Shown here piece after piece: positions 27,715 through 35,387 of a stretch of 64,000 nucleotides of DNA. Numbering within the stretch: position 1 is the stretch's first letter; each line of letters opens with the position of its first letter. Both the position numbers and the translations under genes were made by a program. Source of the DNA: Candidatus Binatia bacterium. GTDB lineage: Bacteria > Desulfobacterota > Binatia > HRBIN30. Where the stretch lies: assembly GCA_937925685.1 (NCBI GenBank), contig CALAMI010000014.1, positions 62,001 to 126,000 of the forward strand. The letters are read 5' to 3'. Under the pieces are notes generated by a model that worked only from the letters and a program-made list of their open reading frames with translations, made no database searches and was not told where the DNA came from.

Positions 27715-28960
27715 CGCAGCGCGAGCACGTCACCCCACTCTCGGGGGCGAACCAGTACGTGCCTGGTTGCTCCTTGCCATGGGGGTGTGCGCCGTCAGTG
27801 CTCAGTCGGCTTCCTCTCTCGCATTTGCCGTACTCATGAAGCCTATGATCTACGCGTGGAGCATCGACCGCACTGCCTTTGCCTGGGCCATGAGTACCCG
27901 CATGCTGCTGATGGTCGCGGCCATGAGTGTGGCTGGGGTTGCCACCGACCGTTTCGGCGCCCGAGCTGTGCTCGCCGCCGGTGCTGCTGCTGTGGGTAGC
28001 TGCACCATCGGCCTCGCATTGATGACTTCCTCGACGTGCTTTTACCCCACGATGGCTCTGATCGGACCGGGGCAGGCTCTGATTGGTTCAGTCGCTGCCT
28101 CGGCACTCATCGTAAGACACTTCTCGCAACGGAGAGGACTGGCGGTCGGCATTCTCAACGGCGGCGACAATCTGCTGAATGCCGCGATCCCTATTGTGAC
28201 AGCGATCATCCTTCAACGACATGGTTGGCGTACCGCCCTCGTGGCTCTTGGTGCAGGTTACCTAGTACTCGCCTTGATTATTCGCAGCCTTCTTCGCCCC
28301 GAAGACGGAAGGCATGACCAATTGGCAGGAGCTGAGGGCACAGCGACTGACGTGCTACACGCCCCTTGGCGTGCTTTTCTACTCATTGTTGCAACCTATG
28401 TGGGGGTGTATGCCTTCGTCACTTCGGTACAACTTCACTTACACGCCCACCTCACGGATATTGGGTTTCCTGCGACGCGCGCTTCGCAAATTCTCAGCAC
28501 GCAATTGCTCGTCGGGGCCCTTGGAGCTCCTTTGGTCGGTGTACTCGCAAGCCGGTGGGGTGCTCGGTCAACGTTACTCGTAACCGTCGCTGGGCTTACC
28601 GTCGCCTCGTTACTCCTGTGGAACCTAGAGAGCAGTACGGCCCTGTTCGCGTGGGCAATCTTCTACGGGTTGGTGAACAGCGGTATCGTGGCGTTGCTCG
28701 CCCTGTTGCTGACGGAGCTCTTCGGTCCAGCACGCATCGGCCAATGGTTTGGCATCAGCATGATGTTTTGCATGGGTAGCACGATGCTCGCTAACGTTTA
28801 CTCGGCAGCCATGTTCGATCGCTTCGGAAGCTACACGTTAGTTTGGCAAAGCTACACGGCACTCATGCTCGTCATTCTGTTGCCGGTTGCCAGGCTTGCG
28901 CGCGAACACCAACCGCGTTTCCCCGGGTCAAACTCGACCAACCCCTACTCCCCGTCCTAA
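27692..28960 (+). CDS. Major facilitator superfamily transporter
   Basis: A 422-residue membrane protein with about 12 hydrophobic segments. It shows the MFS loop 2-3 signature GVATDRFGARAVLAAGA and, in the second half, LVGVLASRWGARSTLL, the repeat of the same motif. The style (FAVLMKPMIYAWSIDRTAFAW) resembles oxalate/formate- or monocarboxylate-type carriers. It overlaps the SDR gene by 23 bases. It could import the substrate of the acyl-CoA enzymes around it or export a product; direction cannot be read. Confidence 0.9.
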   Translation: MLDTSSTDAARARHPTLGGEPVRAWLLLAMGVCAVSAQSASSLAFAVLMKPMIYAWSIDRTAFAWAMSTRMLLMVAAMSVAGVATDRFGARAVLAAGAAAVGSCTIGLALMTSSTCFYPTMALIGPGQALIGSVAASALIVRHFSQRRGLAVGILNGGDNLLNAAIPIVTAIILQRHGWRTALVALGAGYLVLALIIRSLLRPEDGRHDQLAGAEGTATDVLHAPWRAFLLIVATYVGVYAFVTSVQLHLHAHLTDIGFPATRASQILSTQLLVGALGAPLVGVLASRWGARSTLLVTVAGLTVASLLLWNLESSTALFAWAIFYGLVNSGIVALLALLLTELFGPARIGQWFGISMMFCMGSTMLANVYSAAMFDRFGSYTLVWQSYTALMLVILLPVARLAREHQPRFPGSNSTNPYSPS

Positions 28961-29010
28961 TTCCGTCTCCCCCAACACAGCCCTCACCCATTCGCTTGCG
29001 CCCCTGTGCC

Positions 29011-30168
29011 TCATGGCATCGTCACGATGACCACGCCACACGTTTGCGGGGCACCGCCTAAGTTATGGCTCAGCGCCACCGTAGCATTCTTTACTTGCCG
29101 CGGGCCTGCTTTTCCTTGAAGCTGCTTGTAGTTTTCGTAAAGCATCCGAATGCCAGTGGCTCCGGTGGGATGACCAAAACTCTTTAAACCCCCATCAGTA
29201 TTCACTGGCAGCTCGCCGTTCAGTTGGAACGTTCCTGCCGCAATATGCTCCTTGGCCGAACCTTTTTCGGCAAAGCCCAGGTCCTCGTACGTCAGCAGTT
29301 CCGTCAATGTGAAGCAGTCATGCACTTGAGCTACGTGGATTTCCTTCGCTGGGTTGGCAATGCCCGCTTGCCGGTAGGCATCTTGGGCAGCGTATATAGT
29401 GGGCTTCCAGCGGAGAAAGTCGAACGACGGATCCGCTTGTGGGTTTGGCCCCAGCGCGATGGAAACCGCTCGAATCAATACATAATCGTTGCGGAAGCTC
29501 TTGGCCAACTCGCGCCGTGTCAAAATGGCCACAGCAGCCCCATCGGACTGCGCACAGCAGTCGTACAATCCGAAAGGCCAGGAAATAATCGGCGCCTGTA
29601 AGACATCCTCAACGGTGATTTCTCTTTTGATCATCGACTTGGGAGCCAAAGTGCCGTTGTGATGATTCTTGACGGCGATCTTTGCCAGGTCCTCGCGACT
29701 CGCTCCGTAGGTTTCGAAGTACCGCGCCGCACACAGCGCAAACCAACCGGCCGGCGTCATCGGCAAGCCACGCACCCCAGCCGTGACAGCACTCGGTCCG
29801 CTTACACCACGGTCCTTTGGCTTGTCGAAACCCACCACCATCACCGTGTCGTACATCCCACAGGCCACCGCGAAGACCCCATAACGCAAGGCGTCGGTCC
29901 CAGTAGCGCAGTAGTTTTGCACCATGCTCACCGGGCGCCCAAATAACTTGAGCGCGTCGGCTACTTCCGCAGTTCCTTTGGAAGGATACACTGCCCCGCA
30001 GAACACTGCTTCGATTTGTTTTTGGGGATCCTCGATACCAGCATCCTCATACGCTTCGAACGCCGCCTCGACGATCATATCCTCCGGGGCTTGGTCCCAG
30101 TTCTCGCCAAACTTACAGCAACCCATACCTACGATAGCAACCTTGTCGCGGATTGCTTCTGGATTCAT
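29011..30168 (-). CDS. Thiolase-like / SCP-x type acyltransferase
   Basis: A 385-residue thiolase-fold protein starting at ATG 30168 with GGAGGG just upstream. The nucleophile loop is NYCATGTDAL (Cys near 87), the His loop is FGHPTGATG and the closing loop GGAPQTCG. It is of the non-classical, SCP-x/lipid-transfer-protein group. In several systems such proteins work only with a DUF35 partner, e.g. BbsB with BbsA, archaeal acetoacetyl-CoA thiolase with DUF35, or the Ltp2 aldolase with the DUF35 domain of ChsH2. The next gene (35 bases upstream) carries a DUF35 domain, so a complex is likely. Reaction: thiolytic or retro-aldol cleavage of an acyl-CoA, not determined. Confidence 0.9.
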   Translation of the reverse strand: MNPEAIRDKVAIVGMGCCKFGENWDQAPEDMIVEAAFEAYEDAGIEDPQKQIEAVFCGAVYPSKGTAEVADALKLFGRPVSMVQNYCATGTDALRYGVFAVACGMYDTVMVVGFDKPKDRGVSGPSAVTAGVRGLPMTPAGWFALCAARYFETYGASREDLAKIAVKNHHNGTLAPKSMIKREITVEDVLQAPIISWPFGLYDCCAQSDGAAVAILTRRELAKSFRNDYVLIRAVSIALGPNPQADPSFDFLRWKPTIYAAQDAYRQAGIANPAKEIHVAQVHDCFTLTELLTYEDLGFAEKGSAKEHIAAGTFQLNGELPVNTDGGLKSFGHPTGATGIRMLYENYKQLQGKAGPRQVKNATVALSHNLGGAPQTCGVVIVTMP

Positions 30169-30202
30169 TGTCGCCCTCCGACCTTTCGCTTCCGACCTTT
30201 GG

Positions 30203-31636
30203 CTACCACGCAATGTTTCTCACTGGGGTACACTTCCAAAAGTAATTGGGAGTACCTCCATACTCGTGGATTTTACGAAACGTAAACTCCACCGGCATGT
30301 CGAGCTTGACCTCTTGGGCTGTAGCGTCGGTCATTTGCAGGTACACTCTCGCTCCGCCATCCACCTCGATCGTCGTGACGATGAGTGGAGGGTCCGGGCT
30401 TCCGGCGAAGTAATCGAAAGTAAAGGACATCACCTTGCCAAGCCGGTCGGCGAGGCGGATCTCATCAAAGTCATCGCGTGCAAAACACTGAAAACACACC
30501 CGCTGAAATGGGAATTGTTCCGTTCCGCAGCGGCGGCAGCGGAAGCCGTGGAAAGCGATGTCCTCGTTACGATCACGGTAGTGAACCGTGGCCGACACCC
30601 CCTGCCCACCACGCCGGTCGTTGTCGTCGGGGTAAAGGTTGCGAAAGTTCAAATAACGCTCGTAGTCGCTGAACTCGCGCTTCCGCGCCAAATGCCATTG
30701 TACTCCCCGACGGCGCGCAAGCTGCGCCACCGCGGGCGTGGTGTGCACCACCATCGCATCAGCACCGTCACCGTAATTGGCCCACAAAAAACGCTCTCCC
30801 TCGCGGGATTGTTCCAGCGCCGCTGCAAGCAATAAGGGAGCAAAGGCGGCACCGCAGTTCCCCACCCGTCCGAACAGCGTGTCCTGTACTTGCGTTTTTC
30901 CATCGAAACCCACTGCCCGTGCCACCGCCGCAATGCTCCGAGCGTCGGGTGTGTACGCCACCAGCTTGGTGAAGTCCGCCGCAGAGGCTCCAGTTTTTTT
31001 GAGCAATGCCCGAATCGCCTCGATGATGTTCTCGGCGTAACCGCGCTCCACCACGAACCGTTCTTCCCAGGAGCGTACGAACCGATCCCACTCGGTGCGC
31101 CAAACGTCGATGATTTCTTCGGCGAGGGAGACTTGTTCGTCGAACACTGCTGCGACGTTCTCGCTGCCAATGAGAAAGGCCACCGCGGCATCTCCAAAGT
31201 TCCGCTCGAGCGGCGAGCGCGGCGGGGCCGGACGAGCATCGGCGGCGACCACTAGGGCGTTCCGGGCCGTGCCGGCGCGCACGGCATCCAACGCGGCACG
31301 CACGGCTACGGTGCCCGCACGTGTGGAATCGCTCACGTCAGCCGTGGCCACCTCGCGGTGTAGGTCCAGCGCTTTGGCAATCAGTGCGGCACCTTGCTTC
31401 TCGCGGTAGGGATAAGAGGTCGAGGCGAAATAGAGGGCATCGACCTCGCCGCGGTCTACGCCCTCGAGACACGCCGCGCCGGCGGCCACTGCCATGGTCA
31501 CCGCGTCCTCGTCGAAGTACGCAATGGCTCTTTCGCCACTTCCACCCCGTGCTTTGCGACCTCCCCCGATGGCAGCCAACGACAGGCGCAACATGGGGAT
31601 ATACGCAGCCTGTGAACGAATGCCTACGTCACCCAT
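30203..31636 (-). CDS. HMG-CoA synthase-like domain fused to DUF35 OB-fold zinc protein
   Basis: A 477-residue fusion. Residues ~1-310 have the HMG-CoA synthase/KAS III thiolase fold (RSQAAYIPMLRL, ALYFASTSYPYREKQGA, FGDAAVAFLIG, VGNCGAAF). Residues ~345-477 are a DUF35 domain: rubredoxin-like zinc ribbon C367-x2-C370 and C381-x2-C384, then an OB fold (VMSFTFDYFAGSPDPPLIV). The position of the catalytic Cys (family ACKAGT) is Thr105 here (DSTRAGT), and the His position (family FHQP/PHQAN) is Tyr228 (AYTPDAR). Only Asn260 of the triad remains. It may be a scaffold or shuttle for the neighbouring thiolase rather than an active condensing enzyme. Gene order SDR, this gene, thiolase is tight. Confidence 0.88.
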   Translation of the reverse strand: MGDVGIRSQAAYIPMLRLSLAAIGGGRKARGGSGERAIAYFDEDAVTMAVAAGAACLEGVDRGEVDALYFASTSYPYREKQGAALIAKALDLHREVATADVSDSTRAGTVAVRAALDAVRAGTARNALVVAADARPAPPRSPLERNFGDAAVAFLIGSENVAAVFDEQVSLAEEIIDVWRTEWDRFVRSWEERFVVERGYAENIIEAIRALLKKTGASAADFTKLVAYTPDARSIAAVARAVGFDGKTQVQDTLFGRVGNCGAAFAPLLLAAALEQSREGERFLWANYGDGADAMVVHTTPAVAQLARRRGVQWHLARKREFSDYERYLNFRNLYPDDNDRRGGQGVSATVHYRDRNEDIAFHGFRCRRCGTEQFPFQRVCFQCFARDDFDEIRLADRLGKVMSFTFDYFAGSPDPPLIVTTIEVDGGARVYLQMTDATAQEVKLDMPVEFTFRKIHEYGGTPNYFWKCTPVRNIAW

Positions 31637-31645
31637 CGGCAAAGC

Positions 31646-32548
31646 CTACTTTTTCTCTTCCTTTTTGTCGTCGCGACGCAACTGCGGAATCCCAATGGGT
31701 TGCAAATGCTCCTGGAACACCGCGTCGAAATGGGCGGCAATTTCCTCGGCTGTGAGACCTCCGGGTTTGTACATCATCGCGATGGGGCGGAGTTGCTGGA
31801 AAAGGGTGAAGCCGTATCCCCGGCGACCGAAAATCTGCCCGTTTACGTGAGCAGCTTTCTCCGAGGCCAGGAAAGCCACCATAGGGGCGTTCCGATCTGG
31901 GTGCATCTCGTGCGGCGGCTCCTTGTTTTCCATTCCGGGTATGGTACCCACCATACGCGTCAGACCAGCCGGGGCCATGGCGTTCACCGTGATCCCGTAG
32001 CGGCCGAGTTCTAGCGCCCAACACAGCGTCAGCCCCATGATCCCCGCCTTGGCCGCGCCGTAGTTGCTTTGACCGAAATTCCCCCGTAGTCCCGCACTCG
32101 AAGTGATGTTGATGATCCGCCCGTAATTTTGCTCGCGCATGTGTGGGATAGCGTGGCGGCCGCAGTTCCACGTACCTTTAAGGTGCACGGCAATGACAGC
32201 ATCGAAATCTTCCTCGGTCATTTTCACCATCGTGCGGTCGCGCAAAATCCCGGCGTTATTGACGAGAATGTCGATCCGGCCGAAGTGCTCCAGCGCGGTG
32301 TCGATGATTCGCTTCGCTCCCTCGAAGGAGGCAACAGAATCGTAATTCGCTATCGCCTGACCACCCATCGCTCGAATTTCCTCGACCACCTGGTGCGCTG
32401 GATCCTCTGCTTTGCCCTGGCCATCGACCCCACAACCGAGGTCGTTCACCACGACTTTCGCGCCATTGCGCGCCAATTCGAGGGCGATACCACGCCCGAC
32501 CCCGCGCCCGGACCCAGTGACCACTGCGACCCTGCCTTCCAATAACAT
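31646..32548 (-). CDS. SDR of the MFE-2/17beta-HSD4 type
   Basis: A 300-residue 3-hydroxyacyl-CoA dehydrogenase-like SDR. It has TGSGRGVGRGIALELA, VVVNDLGCGVDGQGKAEDPA, NYDSVASFEGA, NNAGILRDRTMVKMTEEDFD, ITSSAGLRGNFGQSNYGAAK and APAGLTRM, which closely follow the N-terminal dehydrogenase unit of peroxisomal multifunctional enzyme 2. There is no fused hydratase. GGAGG precedes ATG 32548 by seven bases; ATG 32554 is two codons earlier but too close to it. It is the first gene of a three-gene operon with the HMGCS/DUF35 fusion and the thiolase, together giving the last two steps of a beta-oxidation-like cycle. Confidence 0.92.
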   Translation of the reverse strand: MLLEGRVAVVTGSGRGVGRGIALELARNGAKVVVNDLGCGVDGQGKAEDPAHQVVEEIRAMGGQAIANYDSVASFEGAKRIIDTALEHFGRIDILVNNAGILRDRTMVKMTEEDFDAVIAVHLKGTWNCGRHAIPHMREQNYGRIINITSSAGLRGNFGQSNYGAAKAGIMGLTLCWALELGRYGITVNAMAPAGLTRMVGTIPGMENKEPPHEMHPDRNAPMVAFLASEKAAHVNGQIFGRRGYGFTLFQQLRPIAMMYKPGGLTAEEIAAHFDAVFQEHLQPIGIPQLRRDDKKEEKK

Positions 32549-32608
32549 TTCCATTCCTCCCGTGGCCTTCGAAGTATTTGACTTCGGCTACCACTTCGCA
32601 TATTTCGC

Positions 32609-32626
32609 GTCAATCGATTGATTGAC
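32609..32626. promoter_or_regulatory. Palindromic operator candidate in divergent promoter region
   Basis: GTCAATC (32609-32615) and GATTGAC (32620-32626) form a perfect inverted repeat with a four-base spacer; the inner TCAATCGATTGA is itself a 12-base perfect palindrome. It lies 12 bases before the dehydrogenase ATG in an 89-base divergent gap, a usual place for a TetR/GntR-type operator controlling both operons. No regulator gene is in the window. Confidence 0.5.
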
Positions 32627-32637
32627 TCAAACGGCAT

Positions 32638-33813
32638 ATGGATTTCGAACCAATTGCAAGCTTGGAAACGACGCGGCGCGAATTTCGTGCCTGGTTAAAC
32701 GCTCACAGCAACGTTTGCACTCGCTGGCGGGAGCTGCGCCATGGCGAAGACACGCGCAAGCGCGTGGAATTCTTGCGTCACTGGCAGCGTACCCTGCAAA
32801 GCGAACGATGGGTAGCCGTGCACTTCCCCGAGGAAGTGGGGGGGCGGGGTGGCTCGCTGCTGGAGCATCTTGTGGTTCAGCAGGAGCTGGCGCGTGCAGA
32901 TGCGCCGCCGCTGATCAATGGGGCGGCCGTCACCATCTTTGCACCTACGTTGCTGCTTTTTGGCACAACCCAGCAGCGCCAGCGGTATTTACCACCGTTG
33001 CTCGCTGCTGAAGAACTTTGGTGCTTAGGATTTTCCGAACCCAATGCCGGGTCCGACTTGGCCTCGCTGCGCACCCGTGCGGAGCGACAAGGTGACGTCT
33101 TTGTTGTCAATGGGCAGAAGGTTTGGACCACCTACGCGAACCAAGCGGATTATGGCTTGTTCTTAGTGCGGACCGATCCGCAAGCCCCGCCTCACCGCGG
33201 AATTAGTAGCCTGATCGTGCCCATGCGAAGTAGCGGTGTAACCGTCAGGCCGCTGCGGGAAATCACGGGCGACACCGACTTTAACGAAGTGTTTCTCGAG
33301 AATGTCGTCGTGCCAGCTACGAACTTGGTGGGCGAGTTGAACCGCGGCTGGGACGTAATCCTGACGGCGCTAGGGCATGAAAGGGGCACGTTGCTGCTAG
33401 TGGATCACGTCCGACGCAAAGTCGAACTGGAAGAACTTCACCGATGGCTCAGAGCCACGGGCAAAGCCAACGACTTGCTCGTGCGCCAGCGTTTTGCAGA
33501 GTTCTGGACGGAAGTAGCCATCATGGGCTTGCACGGCCTCGCGCTCGTCAGCGACTTACAACATGGCCGCACACCGACCAATGTCTCGGTGCTCAAGCTT
33601 TACGGGTCGGAGCTTGCGCAACGGTTTCTGGACTTTGCCCTGACCGCGCAGGGGCCTTACGCCCAGCTTTGGCGCGGGGACGATCGGGTGGTGCGCGACG
33701 GAGCCTGGCAGCATACTTGGCTCATGGCACGGGCAATGACGATTGCCTCGGGAACTTCGGAAATCCAGCGGAATATCATCGCCCAACGGCTCCTCGGTTT
33801 GCCACGCAACTAA
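32638..33813 (+). CDS. Acyl-CoA dehydrogenase
   Basis: A 391-residue acyl-CoA dehydrogenase. Signatures are VAVHFPEEVGGRGGS, CLGFSEPNAGSDLASLRT, NGQKVWTTYANQADYGLFLV and the C-terminal TIASGTSEIQRNIIAQRLLGLPR. The residue two before T in the last motif, the catalytic Glu position of short-chain enzymes, is Ser, so the base must be elsewhere as in long-chain or large-subunit types. It faces the SDR-HMGCS/DUF35-thiolase operon across an 89-base promoter region with a palindrome, so the two units are probably co-regulated in one degradation pathway. Confidence 0.93.
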   Translation: MDFEPIASLETTRREFRAWLNAHSNVCTRWRELRHGEDTRKRVEFLRHWQRTLQSERWVAVHFPEEVGGRGGSLLEHLVVQQELARADAPPLINGAAVTIFAPTLLLFGTTQQRQRYLPPLLAAEELWCLGFSEPNAGSDLASLRTRAERQGDVFVVNGQKVWTTYANQADYGLFLVRTDPQAPPHRGISSLIVPMRSSGVTVRPLREITGDTDFNEVFLENVVVPATNLVGELNRGWDVILTALGHERGTLLLVDHVRRKVELEELHRWLRATGKANDLLVRQRFAEFWTEVAIMGLHGLALVSDLQHGRTPTNVSVLKLYGSELAQRFLDFALTAQGPYAQLWRGDDRVVRDGAWQHTWLMARAMTIASGTSEIQRNIIAQRLLGLPRN

Positions 33814-33844
33814 GGACGTACACAAGGGAACAACGTGGATCAGT

Positions 33845-34039
33845 TCAGGTGTTCGCTGGCGGGTTATTCTCGCTCCCTTCCACCTTTTTCGGTTCTTCGT
33901 CGCGCCCCTCGAAGCTTCGCTTAAAATCCCGGATCCCTCTACCAAGCGCTCCACCAATTTCGGGTAGCTTGCCCGGTCCAAAGATAATCAGCGCCACAAC
34001 GAGGATGATGATAAGTTCGGGAACTCCTAATCCAAACAT
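33845..34039 (-). CDS. tatA: Sec-independent protein translocase TatA
   Basis: A 64-residue TatA/E protein from ATG 34039, seven bases after AAGGAGG. It has the [20 protein letters not shown] membrane helix, the [17 protein letters not shown] amphipathic helix and a charged tail. It forms the pore of the twin-arginine pathway exporting folded proteins. tatB and tatC are not adjacent. It is preceded by the ACT-domain gene and converges with the acyl-CoA dehydrogenase. Confidence 0.95.
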   Translation of the reverse strand: MFGLGVPELIIILVVALIIFGPGKLPEIGGALGRGIRDFKRSFEGRDEEPKKVEGSENNPPANT

Positions 34040-34123
34040 CGCGAGGCCTCCTTCCGCACGCTGGCTAGGTAGCAGGAGAAAACTCTTGCCGAAACCACTT
34101 GGGCCGCTCTCCGGCAACCCTTC

Positions 34124-34681
34124 TCAACCGGGCTTCGCTGTTGCTGCGGGCTCGAGTTGAATGTCGATGAAAAGTTCAGCAGCAACCCGTTCGAGCTCGC
34201 AGCGTAGTTGGGCCTCGTCCGTACGGGCGGGCACATCCATCGCAATCGACATGCGGTAAATCGGCGTACCGGTACCTGGCTCGGGGGTCGAGCTGGTTTC
34301 CATCTTGGTGATGTTCACTCCGTGCTGTGCAAGCACACGGGCAACGCGCGCAACAATGCCTGCCTTGTCCACCCCCGTGGCCTGGAGAACATAAGGGCGA
34401 GCCCCGGTAGCCACGTGGTACGGAATCGGCTCGCTTTCCAGAGGCCGGAAGAAAACCGTTAGCCGTTTCTCCCACTCGAGACGTTTGCACGCGGCGGAAA
34501 GGCGTCGTTCCAAATCCTCTCCTTCGCCGGTAAGCAAAAGCAAGACCGCAAACTCGCTACCCAACACCGTCATACTCGAGTCTTCGAGGTTGCAGTCACA
34601 CTCATAAATCAGTTCTGCCAAATCGGCGACGATCCCAGGGCGGTCGGGGCCAATGGCGGACAGCGCAAACCAACGCTTCAT
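34124..34681 (-). CDS. Tandem ACT-domain protein (GcvR-like)
   Basis: A 185-residue protein with two ACT domains: residues ~4-75 (ALSAIGPDRPGIVADLAELI) and ~92-175 (VLQATGVDKAGIVARVARVL, then HGVNITKMET). This is the layout of GcvR, the glycine cleavage system regulator, and of related amino-acid sensors. It probably binds glycine, serine or another amino acid. There is no DNA-binding domain, so it would act on a partner. gcv genes are not in the window. It precedes tatA by 85 bases; shared transcription is possible. Confidence 0.85.
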   Translation of the reverse strand: MKRWFALSAIGPDRPGIVADLAELIYECDCNLEDSSMTVLGSEFAVLLLLTGEGEDLERRLSAACKRLEWEKRLTVFFRPLESEPIPYHVATGARPYVLQATGVDKAGIVARVARVLAQHGVNITKMETSSTPEPGTGTPIYRMSIAMDVPARTDEAQLRCELERVAAELFIDIQLEPAATAKPG

Positions 34682-35107
34682 GGAACCTCACCTTCGTCTG
34701 CGCATCCGCTATCACACTCGGCGTTGGACGTCGACGGCTCAACCGATCACTGGCTCCCCGCTCACCTGCAGCAGAAAGCCGCTCGTTCCGCCCTCCAGAC
34801 CTGCGGCGTGGCTTCTCGCGCGACAAGACCGCTTTGGCCACGGGATCGGCGTGTGGGTTCGTAAGCTTTGTTGCAAAAGGGCCCGACGAGCGCCCTGCCA
34901 TGGCATCGCCAGGAGCCGCGTCACTGCACCGGCACATTCTTCCCTAGGGCGCCTGGCGAGCCGTACTTTTCATAGCGGCAAAGCTTTAATAAGAGAGAGA
35001 CAAGTCTCGACCCCGGGTAACGCACCTATTAGGGCCTCCCCCGTAGGCTAGCACCCGAAGGAGCTACTCGGGGGAAGCCCACAGACCTGGCCGAGCCCCA
35101 GCCGGCT
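34682..35107. other. Intergenic region with strong hairpin, no gene seen
   Basis: This 426-base gap has no supported gene. Its most notable content is the long hairpin at 35032-35080, with a short GAGAC/GTCTC hairpin nearby at about 34996-35008. A conserved small RNA is possible but unproven. Confidence 0.5.
35032..35080. repeat. Long GC-rich hairpin in intergenic DNA
   Basis: GGGC plus TCCCCCGTAG (35032-35046) pairs with CTA, CGGGGGA and GCCC (35064-35080) with small mismatches, around a 17-base loop. No T-run follows on either strand, so it is not a simple terminator. Confidence 0.5.
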
Positions 35108-35251
35108 TCAGGGGAGTACCGGCACCGAAACGAACAGCGTCAGTAGGAGCAAAAAAACCACAAGAAAGCCAACCCAGAGCCCCTCATGCGAGCGTGCCGT
35201 GCCAGTACTGATCCGCGAAAGCGGCTTTTTCAGTGCGTGCGCCAAAGCCAT
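35108..35251 (-). CDS. Possible 47-residue single-pass membrane protein
   Basis: From ATG 35251 the frame gives a basic N-terminus (ALAHALKKPLSRIS) and one transmembrane helix GLWVGFLVVFLLLLTLFVSV at the end. The topology is plausible for a small membrane protein, but no clear ribosome site is seen and no family is recognised. It lies just downstream of dnaE2 in the same direction. Confidence 0.3.
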   Translation of the reverse strand: MALAHALKKPLSRISTGTARSHEGLWVGFLVVFLLLLTLFVSVPVLP

Positions 35252-35387
35252 GACAGCACAACCGTGCACGCAAGAATCATTCCGCTGGTCAACGTGTTGG
35301 CTGGGCTCGTGTAGGTGCTTCCCGTGTGCGGGTGAGAGCGGTGAAAAGAGAGCAGGAAAGGATCCGTTCGACAGGAATGTGGCGGGG

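Noticed and set aside
34930-35080. Possible glycine or cobalamin riboswitch (CCGAAGGAGC on one strand, AGGTGC and GGGAA...CCGGTG on the other)
   Set aside because: Only isolated words match; the glycine CTCAGGCAAAAGGAC element and the cobalamin GCCACTG box are missing.
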